Shown here in pieces: positions 9,208 through 17,757 of a stretch of 64,000 nt of DNA. The position numbers and the translations under genes were made by a program. The DNA comes from Halieaceae bacterium. GTDB taxonomy: Bacteria; Pseudomonadota; Gammaproteobacteria; Pseudomonadales; Halieaceae. The notes under the pieces were generated by a model. That model ran no database searches. It saw only the letters and a list, made by a program, of their open reading frames with translations, and had not been told where the DNA came from. Position 1 is the stretch's first letter; each line of letters starts with the position of its first letter. The stretch covers positions 186,001-250,000 of the forward strand of contig CABYND010000001.1 of NCBI GenBank assembly GCA_902520195.1, read 5' to 3'.

Positions 9208-9576
9208 TTAGCGCACAGAGGCAAGCGATTGGTATGCACTTACCCCCATGCCTTTGCGTGCTGTTGCGACTCCACCCGGGTTCTCTAGTTGTTTAACCAA
9301 CCAGTCGGTAATCCCAATTCCCTGAGATTTAGCTAGTGAAGACGAGAGTTCAGCATCAAACATCTCTTCATAGCGATCGCCAGCACTTGACTCCCATAGC
9401 CCACTCTTCAAGCCCTCCCCTGCATCGCGCATGGACTTCAGCATCATTTGAATGAAGAAAGCTTCAAACTGCTGACCAGCCTCTCGGGCTGCCGACATTT
9501 GGTCTTTCTCCGCTCTGGCACGCAACTTCGCGAGGCCTTGAAAGTCGCTATAGCTTGAAACCACATTGTCCATCAA
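9208..9576 (-). CDS. flgJ: FlgJ rod-binding protein lacking the muramidase domain
   Basis: A 122-residue protein equal to the N-terminal rod-cap/rod-binding domain of FlgJ: EAGQQFEAFFIQMMLKSMRD near 32-51, then MFDAELSSSLAKSQGIGI near 71-88. Enteric FlgJ is about 310 residues and adds a C-terminal glucosaminidase domain that opens peptidoglycan. That domain is absent here and the frame stops naturally after ASVR. Single-domain FlgJ occurs in several lineages, where a separate lytic enzyme does the cutting. It overlaps flgI by 4 bases. Confidence 0.92.
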   Translation of the reverse strand: MMDNVVSSYSDFQGLAKLRARAEKDQMSAAREAGQQFEAFFIQMMLKSMRDAGEGLKSGLWESSAGDRYEEMFDAELSSSLAKSQGIGITDWLVKQLENPGGVATARKGMGVSAYQSLASVR

Positions 9577-10724
9577 ATCACCACCAACTCAGCCTTCAGG
9601 CTGCCGGCACTCTTAAGTGCTTCTAAAATAGCAATGAGTGATGTTGTCGAGGCGCCGCTTTGATTAATGGCATCGACTATATCCCTGAGATCGACAGTCT
9701 CATTAATTAGACCGACGCCCAGAGTATCTTCAGATACCTCTATTGAAGAATTAGCAACATCACTAGTCTCAGCACCTTCGCCGCTGAATGGGCCTGGCTG
9801 CGAAATCTCATTAAGTGTCGACACGCTGACATTCACGGTGCCGTGGGACACTGCAGCTGCGGAAATCTTTACTTGCTGATTAATGACTACCGTCCCGGTC
9901 CGTGAGTTGACCACCACCTTGGCCGCGGGAATACCGGGTTCCACATCCAGATTCTCGATCATGCCGACAAAACTAACCCGCTCGGAGAGTCCAACAGGCG
10001 CGCGGACCGCGAGCGATACGCCGTCCATCGCAAAGGCGGTGCCTTCACCAAAGACCTCATTAATCCTCTCGGTGATGGCTGCCGTCGTGGAGAAATCATT
10101 GCTGTTGACGTTGAAGATCAGGTGATCGCTTTTATCAAAAGAGTTATCCACCTGGCGCTCAACTGTAGCGCCGTCGGGAATGCGCCCCGAAGTCGGAATA
10201 CCGATCTGTATGCTGGTGCCATTTTGCTCTTCCATGACACCCGTCACAGTCAATGGGCCCTGAGCTACCGCATAGGTCTGACCGTCGATACCGCGAAGTT
10301 CTGTCATGACCAGATTACCACCGCGCAAACTGGTAGCCGTACCCAGTGCCGCCACATTCACATCCACTACCTGACCCGGCTTGGCGAAGGGCGGCAAAGT
10401 GGCTGTGACCATGACAGCTGCGACGTTATCAACCTGAATGGGGCGGCCGCGGGATTGCTGCAAATCATAGTCATCGTAAGGGTTGGTTGTAACGCCCAGA
10501 CTCTCGAGAATCGCTTTCAGGCTCTGCCCTGTGAAAGTCGGATCCTTGCCATCACCGGTGCCGGCCAGACCCACTACCAAGCCGTAGCCCACCAATTGGT
10601 TACCGCGCACGCCACCGACATTGGTCAAATCCTTAACCCTGTCTGCCTGAGCCGTGTTTACCACTAGCGAAATGACGAAGGCGCTAACCCAGATAATAAT
10701 GTGATTGTGCATTTTCATACGCAT
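9573..10724 (-). CDS. flgI: Flagellar P-ring protein FlgI
   Basis: A 383-residue periplasmic protein that forms the P-ring around the rod in the peptidoglycan layer. An N-terminal signal peptide (about residues 1-27, ending NTAQA) is followed by the family start DRVKDLTNVGGVRGNQLVGYG and the TGDGKD segment. The C-terminal half carries the conserved SRTGTVVI and the DLRDIVDAINQSGAS region. Length is normal for the family. It starts 9 bases after flgH and overlaps flgJ. Confidence 0.96.
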   Translation of the reverse strand: MRMKMHNHIIIWVSAFVISLVVNTAQADRVKDLTNVGGVRGNQLVGYGLVVGLAGTGDGKDPTFTGQSLKAILESLGVTTNPYDDYDLQQSRGRPIQVDNVAAVMVTATLPPFAKPGQVVDVNVAALGTATSLRGGNLVMTELRGIDGQTYAVAQGPLTVTGVMEEQNGTSIQIGIPTSGRIPDGATVERQVDNSFDKSDHLIFNVNSNDFSTTAAITERINEVFGEGTAFAMDGVSLAVRAPVGLSERVSFVGMIENLDVEPGIPAAKVVVNSRTGTVVINQQVKISAAAVSHGTVNVSVSTLNEISQPGPFSGEGAETSDVANSSIEVSEDTLGVGLINETVDLRDIVDAINQSGASTTSLIAILEALKSAGSLKAELVVI

Positions 10725-10733
10725 GCGCCTCGC

Positions 10734-11417
10734 TTATAGCGGCCAGTACTTAAACAGCAACTGAGTAATCCAACCCGGCTGAGTTGATTCAGCTAAATTG
10801 CCGGTTCCCCGGTATGAGATTTGTGCCTGGGCCATGCGCATTGACGACACCGTATTGTCCGGCTGCACATCCCGCGCACGAACAACTCCCCGTATCTGGA
10901 TAAATTCCGCACCCTCGGTTAGCGAAAGCTGCTTTCGACCCTCAACAATAAGATTCCCGTTGGGCAATACCTCAGAAACCATGGCGGTAATAACGCCTGA
11001 AAGCGCATTCGCTTGAGCAGCCGAGCCGACGCCCTCTGAACCAATCTCTGCTTCGTTCAGGTCAATATCACCGCGGACATCTCCCCAGAAACCGTTGGGA
11101 GACAGTAAAGAATTGGTCCAGCTGCTAGAAAGCGCGTCATTCGTTGCAACACGCTCAGTAATCAGCGAAGTGTTTCTCGATGCTTGTGTGGATTCGTTTA
11201 GTACAACCGTGATGATGTCTCCCACACGCCACTTTCGTTGTCCCTGAAATAGAGACATATGCATGCTGTTTCCCAAAATTGAGCCGGTGGGCAAAACGTC
11301 AGCTGCGGGCTCAAGTGGCCTGATAGGCGCGAAATCACCGTTGACCTCCAACGGTGGCTTCGAGGCGCAAGCTGCCAAACTTATTATGGCGAGCAGCAAA
11401 GTAAGTCTGCGAATCAT
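10734..11417 (-). CDS. flgH: Flagellar L-ring lipoprotein FlgH
   Basis: A 227-residue outer-membrane lipoprotein that builds the L-ring. The type II signal peptide ends in the lipobox LAAC with lipidated Cys17. The mature part contains GSILGNSMHMSLFQGQRKWR, VGDIITVVLNE and GNLIVEGRKQLSL, the conserved FlgH blocks. Its size and position between flgG and flgI are standard. Confidence 0.96.
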   Translation of the reverse strand: MIRRLTLLLAIISLAACASKPPLEVNGDFAPIRPLEPAADVLPTGSILGNSMHMSLFQGQRKWRVGDIITVVLNESTQASRNTSLITERVATNDALSSSWTNSLLSPNGFWGDVRGDIDLNEAEIGSEGVGSAAQANALSGVITAMVSEVLPNGNLIVEGRKQLSLTEGAEFIQIRGVVRARDVQPDNTVSSMRMAQAQISYRGTGNLAESTQPGWITQLLFKYWPL

Positions 11418-11429
11418 CTGATCAACTCA

Positions 11430-12215
11430 TTACAGATTTTGGTTCAGGAAGCGCAACATGCCATCAGCTGCAGAAATTGCCTTCGAATTAACCTCGTATG
11501 CGCGTTGGGTCTCAATCATGCTGACCATCTCTGCCACTACATTGACATTCGAAGCCTCTAGCGAGCCCTGCGCCAATTCTCCAAAACCGGCCAGCCCTGG
11601 TGTACCGACCTCTACAGGGCCACTAGCGGTGGTCTCGCGGTAGAGGTTACGACCAATTGGTTGTAAGCCGGCCTCGTTAATAAAGCGTGAAACCTGAATT
11701 GTTCCGATCTGACTGCTACCCCCGCCACCTGCTAACTCGACACTTACTGTGCCGTCGCGACCGATAGTTATAGCCGCTGCGTTATTAGGAATGTTTACTG
11801 CGGGGACTAGTTGTTGACCATTAGCGGTCACTATCTGACCTTGATCGTTGAGTTTGAAAGAACCATCTCGGGTATAGGCAAAGGTGCCGTCTGCCTGAAG
11901 GATCTGAAACATCCCCCGGCCAAGAATCGCCACATCAAGCGCATTCTCCGTAGACATCATATTGCCCTGCTCATGCAATTTTTCAGTAGCAATGATTCTG
12001 GAGCCAGTCCCCATCATTAACCCAGTAGGCGCGATAGTCTGAGCGTCTGCGGAGGCGCCAGGCTGCCTAATGTTTTGATATAGGAGATCCTCAAACACTG
12101 CTCGATCGCGCTTGAAGGCAACGGTGTTGACATTTGCCAAATTGTTGGCAATCACCGTCATGCGCTTTTGCATTGCGGTTAAACCTGTTTTCGCTACCCA
12201 AACTGATGCATCCAT
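11430..12215 (-). CDS. flgG: Distal rod protein FlgG
   Basis: A 261-residue distal rod subunit. The N-terminal D0 (VAKTGLTAMQKRMTVIANNL then ANVNTVAFKR) and C-terminal D0 (EMVSMIETQRAYEVNSKAIS) helices are both intact, with GRGMFQI and FAYTRDGSFKLN between them. Length matches other FlgG proteins. It is a normal member of the flgBCDEFGHIJKL run. Confidence 0.96.
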   Translation of the reverse strand: MDASVWVAKTGLTAMQKRMTVIANNLANVNTVAFKRDRAVFEDLLYQNIRQPGASADAQTIAPTGLMMGTGSRIIATEKLHEQGNMMSTENALDVAILGRGMFQILQADGTFAYTRDGSFKLNDQGQIVTANGQQLVPAVNIPNNAAAITIGRDGTVSVELAGGGGSSQIGTIQVSRFINEAGLQPIGRNLYRETTASGPVEVGTPGLAGFGELAQGSLEASNVNVVAEMVSMIETQRAYEVNSKAISAADGMLRFLNQNL

Positions 12216-12233
12216 CTGTCTTTCTCCTTACGA

Positions 12234-12998
12234 CTACGCGTACCGCATCATGGTGGTACCGGAGTCATCTAATTCCTTCATCTCGTTGATCATTTTGATC
12301 TTGATTTCAAACGACCGTGACATGTCCATGAATCCCACGAGCTGCTCTGCGACATTTATCGACGACCCCTCAAGCGACCCAGGCTGCACCTCAGGAGCCG
12401 CAGGCCCGCCTTGAAAATCGCCTCCCTTGCCACGTTGAGCAAGTGGCTCGAACAGACCATCTGTGCGACGCACCATGCGAATTCCTGTCGCATCACGCAG
12501 CAAAAGGTTTCCAACAACAGTCGGTGGTGCGTCCGGCTGAACAGGGTCTGTAGCGGTGACCGTGCCATCGTTAGTGATCGCCAGCTCCATGCCAACCGGC
12601 ACGCTAATTGGTCCTCCACCGTCGCCAAGCACAATGTGGCCGTTAGCCGTTTCCAGCAAGCCTGACTGATCGACTAAGAGATCACCTCTGCGCGTAAAAG
12701 CCACCTGCCCATTGGGAGCCTGTGCACCAAGCACCGTTCCACCTTTTAAGTAGATGTCTAGTTTGCGTCCCGTTGTAATTAACGGTCCTTGGTCAATGAC
12801 CAGCTCGTCATTGGATCGATTCATTGGCACGAACCGCGTGTTCAAGCCCGGACCCGCCACTTGCGACGTTTCCGTTGCAAACTGAATCGACTGCTTGAAC
12901 CCCACCGTAGAGGCATTCGCCAAGGCGTTCGCGTACTTCAGCTTCATATTATCGAGCTGCTTCAGAGACGCCATCGCGGTAAAAACTAAACGATCCAT
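12234..12998 (-). CDS. flgF: Proximal rod protein FlgF
   Basis: A 254-residue proximal rod subunit related to FlgG. The N-terminal half has MASLKQLDNMKLKYANALAN followed by STVGFKQ. The C-terminus has SSINVAEQLVGFMDMSRSFE. Compared with FlgG it is slightly shorter and lacks the ANNLANVNT form of the signature, having ANALANAST instead, as is usual for FlgF. It sits between flgE and flgG. Confidence 0.93.
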   Translation of the reverse strand: MDRLVFTAMASLKQLDNMKLKYANALANASTVGFKQSIQFATETSQVAGPGLNTRFVPMNRSNDELVIDQGPLITTGRKLDIYLKGGTVLGAQAPNGQVAFTRRGDLLVDQSGLLETANGHIVLGDGGGPISVPVGMELAITNDGTVTATDPVQPDAPPTVVGNLLLRDATGIRMVRRTDGLFEPLAQRGKGGDFQGGPAAPEVQPGSLEGSSINVAEQLVGFMDMSRSFEIKIKMINEMKELDDSGTTMMRYA

Positions 12999-13018
12999 TT
13001 CTATTTAACCCTTAAGAC

Positions 13019-16000
13019 TTAGCCGCGCATATTGATGATGGTTTGCGTCAAGGTCGAACTAGTTTCAATCGCTTTCGCATTGGCTTGGAAGTTTCTCTGG
13101 GCGGTAATCAGTGCCACCAGCTCGGCTGTCAGATCTACGTTTGAGCGCTCTGTAGCGCCAGCGCGAATGGTTCCGAATCCAGCTCCACCCGGCTCACCAA
13201 GCTTCGCTTCACCTGATTGAGAAGTCGCTGTAAAACCACTATTACCAACCTGTCTCAGTCCCTTAGGGGTGGCAAAATTGGCAAGAATGATCTTTCCAAG
13301 TGACTTCTGGGAGCCATTTGAGTAGCTCGCTACAACTAGGCCGTCTTCACCAATATTCACACCTACCAGATCACCTTCCGGCGCACCGTTTTGTGACTGA
13401 TTTAGAACTGCGAATGGGCTGTTGAACTGGGTACTGCCCTGGTATGCAACGTTGATGTCATTACCAATATTGGTCGCGGACTTGAGTACCGATACACCAA
13501 CAGGCGACACCAAGGTACCACTGGTATCAAAAGTTAATTCGCCTTGATCCAGGAAAATGGGGCTCCAATTCGGTATGTCGTTTTCGTCGAATGTCCCTTT
13601 ATCCGTAGTCTCAATATATTCACCATCTCGATCTTGAAATACATAGAGTGGTGTTGAGGCACCCTGTGTGTCAGGCTTCAGTGTGATGTAAGTTGAGGTG
13701 GTACCGAAGGCTGGCTCGACATCCTCTAGACCGAAATCTGCTGAACCCGCGACCTGCAGGAACGAATCGTCGGTGGCAGTGGATCCAGTGAACTTTAGAG
13801 AGCTGGTGGTGGCATCAAACTCAACCGATACACCAGAAACTTGATTTCCTAGCTTGTCTGCCATCAGGTTTATTTTCGTCGAAAGCTCTTTAACGAAATC
13901 ACCAATCGAATACTGCTGGGGGGTCAGAGTGATCTGAGCCGAGATATTGTCGACAATCACGGTAACCGATTGGTTAGCAGCGGTGACCTCAAAGGGTTTG
14001 GTAGGGTCAATACCCATTTGGTTGCCTGTCACAATGGCAGGGGTAGAGGCCTGTCCCCGGACGGCTGGGCGGTTCGCTACGGCAGACAGAGCTTGCGCTA
14101 CCTGACGTGTGTTTTCAGATTCGGGAGTACCCGCTGTGACGTCCAAGCCAAAGAGTCTTTTACCGACTGCATTTGAAGTCGCAGCGTTTCCATTGGCATC
14201 AGTTGTTGCAACGTTACGAATCGCGATACTTGAGCCGTCGCCGGTCATCCCTGAAGAGAAGACGAATGAGCCGTCCGTAAACGACACTGTTATGCCATAA
14301 CGCTGGTTACGTGTTTCCTGCATCAAGTCGCCAGCAGGTATCATCGACTTGGTCAGCACAACAGCATTGTCGCCATCAGCAGAGACAAGTTGAGCCTGAG
14401 CGCTTACTGCACTTATCGCAGTAGCGCGAGCCTGCCTGTCCGAGAACGCTGATGAAGCTGCGAGGTTGTGCGCACCGAAAAGTTCGCCGGTAATAGCGGT
14501 GTCAGAAGTCAAGTGAATGGTGTCATCACCAGTCTGCGTGATGCGCATAGCTTGGCGAGCAAAATCATATTCAAACTTAAGGTCGTCGAAAGTCCTTGTA
14601 GTGTCAGTGCCACCGATGATGTTGCCCACATCACCAGCGCCAGTCGGGTGATCTTCAGCACCTACTGAACCATTGCCGCTAATGTCATAGTTGCCCGCAA
14701 AGTACTTGTTCATTGCGAACGCGAGCTCCTCAGGAGAGATCATCGTGCCGTTGGTTAAGACAACGTCCCCTGCCTTTTGAGCTAGGATCAGTATCGTGCC
14801 AACGTTAACCTGCAATTCGCTCTGGTTCGCCTCACCCAGATCCCGGGTAATGTCTAGCGTTTTACCCGTCGTGACACCGTAAAGTTGCGCGTCACTCGAG
14901 CCGCCACCGGTAGCCGCGGTTAGGTAGCCTGAAACATTAAACTTCTTTCCGTCACCGAAGCGCTCTTGGATAACTTTGGTCAACTCAGCCGCAATTTCCT
15001 GTCCCGATAACTGATTGGTTCCAGTTTTATCGACTAAATGCTCAAGTCCGATGGAAGTAAAGTCCGAACCGTCGACACTAATTTGAAGAAGGTTGCGCAA
15101 ATTGGTTCTGGTGAAAGAAGACAGATCCAGTCCGTTTGAACCTCCAGCCAGTGACAGAGCGGATACATCTGTAGCGTCACCAGCCCTCAAAGTGAGTGCA
15201 GCTGGCGTGGACTTAACAGGATCGGAGAGCATGTCGTAGGAGAACTTCCGATAAACAGTTCCCTGCGTGACCAAGTACTCTGAGCTATTTGCCGCAGTCT
15301 TCTGTAAATACTCCAACTCAGACTTGGTCTTGATCTCACCGTATTTATTTACGAAGAACTCGTCACCACCAGTATCAGAAGCCTGAATCAAGCCAGGGTA
15401 AATACGCTCGCCGTCGATATAGACATGTGTTTGCCATTTATTGAAGGGATCCTCAGATGTAGCGGCTTGAGTCTTTACGTAATACACCGTAGCTAGGTGC
15501 TGAGAGCCGGAAGCACCGAAAACCGTCAGAGAAGTGGTCCTGTGATAGGTCTCGGGCTTATTGGGATTAAATTCTAAGGTGATTGGCTCAACGTTCGAGG
15601 GCAGGTTTAAACCGAGCTCTACCTCCGTAGTTGCCCTAAACTCTGAGACTGTCTGACGAGGGATAGCCAAAGCGCTCGGTGGCTGACTGAAATCGGCTTT
15701 ATTGGTCGAATCTACGGGCAGAGACAGCAGTGCCTGTCCCGCAGAGTTCACCATCTGGTTTTGCTCGTTGAGCATAAACTGGCCGTTCCGAGTAAACGTG
15801 CGACTGCCATCCGACGATTGCAGTGGGAAAAAACCGTCACCTGTAATCGCCAGATCTAGAGAATTTGCCGAGAACTGAACGAATCCCTGACTAAATTCCT
15901 GCGCGACTTCCTTCAAGGCAACACCCTGACCCACAACCGCCGCAGCACGCTGCAGAGGTGAGGTGGCGAAGATGTCACCGAAGGAGGCCGTGGACCGCTT

Positions 16001-16096
16001 GAAACCCGCCGTGGCCGAGTTTGCGATATTGTTGGACGTAACCGCGAGTTCAGTAGTTGCCGCGTTTAGTCCAGTTAGAGAAGTGTAAAACGACAT
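13019..16096 (-). CDS. flgE: Flagellar hook protein FlgE, greatly enlarged
   Basis: A 1025-residue hook protein, more than twice the roughly 400 residues of enteric FlgE. The D0/D1 ends are standard: MSFYTSLTGLNAATTELAVT and SNNIANSATAGFKR at the start, then SNVDLTAELVALITAQRNFQ and ANAKAIETSSTL at the end. The extra length lies in the middle, outer domains. Residues 471-482 read DISGNGSVGAED, a loop that looks like a dockerin/EF-hand calcium site. The hook joins rod and filament and acts as a universal joint; the insertion should decorate its outer surface. The reading frame is uninterrupted. Confidence 0.95.
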   Translation of the reverse strand: MSFYTSLTGLNAATTELAVTSNNIANSATAGFKRSTASFGDIFATSPLQRAAAVVGQGVALKEVAQEFSQGFVQFSANSLDLAITGDGFFPLQSSDGSRTFTRNGQFMLNEQNQMVNSAGQALLSLPVDSTNKADFSQPPSALAIPRQTVSEFRATTEVELGLNLPSNVEPITLEFNPNKPETYHRTTSLTVFGASGSQHLATVYYVKTQAATSEDPFNKWQTHVYIDGERIYPGLIQASDTGGDEFFVNKYGEIKTKSELEYLQKTAANSSEYLVTQGTVYRKFSYDMLSDPVKSTPAALTLRAGDATDVSALSLAGGSNGLDLSSFTRTNLRNLLQISVDGSDFTSIGLEHLVDKTGTNQLSGQEIAAELTKVIQERFGDGKKFNVSGYLTAATGGGSSDAQLYGVTTGKTLDITRDLGEANQSELQVNVGTILILAQKAGDVVLTNGTMISPEELAFAMNKYFAGNYDISGNGSVGAEDHPTGAGDVGNIIGGTDTTRTFDDLKFEYDFARQAMRITQTGDDTIHLTSDTAITGELFGAHNLAASSAFSDRQARATAISAVSAQAQLVSADGDNAVVLTKSMIPAGDLMQETRNQRYGITVSFTDGSFVFSSGMTGDGSSIAIRNVATTDANGNAATSNAVGKRLFGLDVTAGTPESENTRQVAQALSAVANRPAVRGQASTPAIVTGNQMGIDPTKPFEVTAANQSVTVIVDNISAQITLTPQQYSIGDFVKELSTKINLMADKLGNQVSGVSVEFDATTSSLKFTGSTATDDSFLQVAGSADFGLEDVEPAFGTTSTYITLKPDTQGASTPLYVFQDRDGEYIETTDKGTFDENDIPNWSPIFLDQGELTFDTSGTLVSPVGVSVLKSATNIGNDINVAYQGSTQFNSPFAVLNQSQNGAPEGDLVGVNIGEDGLVVASYSNGSQKSLGKIILANFATPKGLRQVGNSGFTATSQSGEAKLGEPGGAGFGTIRAGATERSNVDLTAELVALITAQRNFQANAKAIETSSTLTQTIINMRG

Positions 16097-16114
16097 GTTT
16101 CAGCTCCTGCGAGA

Positions 16115-16819
16115 TTATTCTGCGATAGTTTGAATTTCGGCTAGCGACACCGTGTCACCACCCAGCAATTGAAGGTCAAGTTGCTGACCCGCTGGGTTCC
16201 AAGAGACACTGCTGACCGTCTCTAAAATCGACACTGGGGCTATTTGCATGCGGCCATCTTTGAGGGCGCTTGCAGTAATTTGGTAAGTATCAACAGGTAG
16301 TTGATTTCCGTCGGAGTCCTGACCAGACCAAGCGAAACGATGTTCGCCAGGTTCGAGGTCCCCGACGTTCTGCCTGAACACCAACTCACCGTTTTGGTTG
16401 TAGACACTCATAGTCAGCATGTCGGCACCATCCTGCACACTGACAAGAGTCTCAGTAGGTCGACTGCCGCCTCCCTGACCGAAGCCACCAGCTACGGCAA
16501 CGCGCTTTCCAACGAGAGTGGATCCAGTGAGCAGTGACTGCTCGCGTAGATTCCCTACAAGGCGCTCTAAGGACGCCTGCATGCCTTTAATGCCCTCAAC
16601 GGACGAGAACTGCGCTAGCTGAGCAACAAACGCCTCGTTCTCCATCGGGTCTAAGGGGTTCTGATTTTTGAGTTGCGCGGTAAACAGTTGCAAAAATGCA
16701 TCGCGCCCCAACATGTCGCCGTCCTGTCCATCCTTATAGATGGCATTGGCTTGCTGAGCCTGGTATTGCTCAGTGGTCAAGATAGAATCAATCGCTGACA
16801 AGACTTTCTCTCCTAGCAA
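16115..16819 (-). CDS. flgD: Hook-capping protein FlgD
   Basis: A 234-residue scaffold for hook assembly. The conserved N-terminal block (GRDAFLQLFTAQLKNQNPLD at about 38-57, then PMENEAFVAQLAQFSSVEGI) is followed by the FlgD tudor-like/Ig-like pair, with GEHRFAWSGQDSDGNQLPVD around 163-182. Size and position between flgC and flgE are typical. Confidence 0.95.
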   Translation of the reverse strand: MLGEKVLSAIDSILTTEQYQAQQANAIYKDGQDGDMLGRDAFLQLFTAQLKNQNPLDPMENEAFVAQLAQFSSVEGIKGMQASLERLVGNLREQSLLTGSTLVGKRVAVAGGFGQGGGSRPTETLVSVQDGADMLTMSVYNQNGELVFRQNVGDLEPGEHRFAWSGQDSDGNQLPVDTYQITASALKDGRMQIAPVSILETVSSVSWNPAGQQLDLQLLGGDTVSLAEIQTIAE

Positions 16820-16832
16820 TCACTTTTGGAAG

Positions 16833-17258
16833 TCACGACTTCATGACTTCCAGAGTGCGCATCATCATTTGCTTCGCTGTATTTATGACTTCGATATTGT
16901 TTCGATAGGATCTAGCAGCGGCGGTCATTTCGACCATCTCTGCCACCTCGTTGACGTTGCTCTGATAGATATATCCGTCAGCATCCGCGGAGGGGTTGCC
17001 TGGGTCGTATGACCTAGGGGGAGGGGTGGGATCGTCCGCTATGTTTACAACCTGCAGGGAGCCAGCGTAACGAGTCTGGTCTCCGATGGTCTCATCCTCC
17101 ACAAGAGTTCTAAACACCGCTCGCTTGGCCTTATATGCAGCCTCCTCGGTCGCTGCGGTGTTCGCTGAGTTGGCGAGGTTTGATGCCGTGGTGTTCATAC
17201 GCACTAGCTGCGCGGCGAGAGCGCTCCCCGCAATTCCAAACACTTTATCCATGGACAT
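16833..17258 (-). CDS. flgC: Proximal rod protein FlgC
   Basis: A 141-residue proximal rod subunit. The N-terminus (GIAGSALAAQLVRMNTTASN, then LANSANTAATEEAAY) and the C-terminus (NVNEVAEMVEMTAAARSYRN) are the conserved paired helices. Its length is normal. It lies 3 bases behind flgB and 13 bases before flgD. Confidence 0.95.
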   Translation of the reverse strand: MSMDKVFGIAGSALAAQLVRMNTTASNLANSANTAATEEAAYKAKRAVFRTLVEDETIGDQTRYAGSLQVVNIADDPTPPPRSYDPGNPSADADGYIYQSNVNEVAEMVEMTAAARSYRNNIEVINTAKQMMMRTLEVMKS

Positions 17259-17261
17259 CGC

Positions 17262-17639
17262 TTACTCTCCTTTCAATGCGCGCTTGTAGCTGGACACGCG
17301 GCCCTGAAGAAAATCGAGGGTTGCCTGGTACTCCACAGAGGCTCTACCAAATTTGGCTTGCTCAAGCCCTATCTCGACAGTGTTACCATCTACTGCCGTG
17401 TTATAAGGAACGCTAAAGACCTCTCCGTTGTCCGAGTGGCCAGGTCCCTTACGGTGAGACGAGTGTGTGGTGAGAAGCCCGGCCGTCTCTAATTTCCAGC
17501 CGAGCACGGCACGAAAATCTACATCTTTGGCTTTGAACCCAGGGGTATCGGCGTTTGCAATGTTGGTAGATAGCACTTCCATTCTGCGCGCTTTCAGCTG
17601 CAGCGCTTCGGAGTGAATACCAAAAATTGTGTCCAACAT
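17262..17639 (-). CDS. flgB: Proximal rod protein FlgB
   Basis: A 125-residue proximal rod subunit and the first gene of the flg rod-hook operon. The signature ARRMEVLSTNIANADTPGFK (about 18-37) is intact and the C-terminus is the usual amphipathic segment. A sigma54 promoter lies 40 bases upstream at 17679-17694, so this gene and its downstream partners are probably switched on by FlrC/FleQ-type activators. Confidence 0.95.
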   Translation of the reverse strand: MLDTIFGIHSEALQLKARRMEVLSTNIANADTPGFKAKDVDFRAVLGWKLETAGLLTTHSSHRKGPGHSDNGEVFSVPYNTAVDGNTVEIGLEQAKFGRASVEYQATLDFLQGRVSSYKRALKGE

Positions 17640-17678
17640 GTCCGCTTACCAAAGGTTGTGACTATTCACTCTGTACCT

Positions 17679-17694
17679 TGCAGAATCTGTGCCA
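17679..17694 (-). promoter_or_regulatory. Sigma54 (RpoN) promoter of the flgB operon
   Basis: On the minus strand the bases read TGGCACAGATTCTGCA. This matches the sigma54 consensus TGGCAC-N5-TTGCW at all but one position, with exact GG-to-GC spacing. The GC element lies about 40 bases before the flgB start, which leaves room for a transcription start and a ribosome site. Early rod-hook operons of polar flagella are commonly RpoN-dependent, so both sequence and context agree. Confidence 0.85.
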
Positions 17695-17757
17695 AAAACC
17701 GTATGTGGCTGTTTTTTCTAGATTTAGCGTGAGTTTGGTCGTGTGAAAGAGAGCTTT

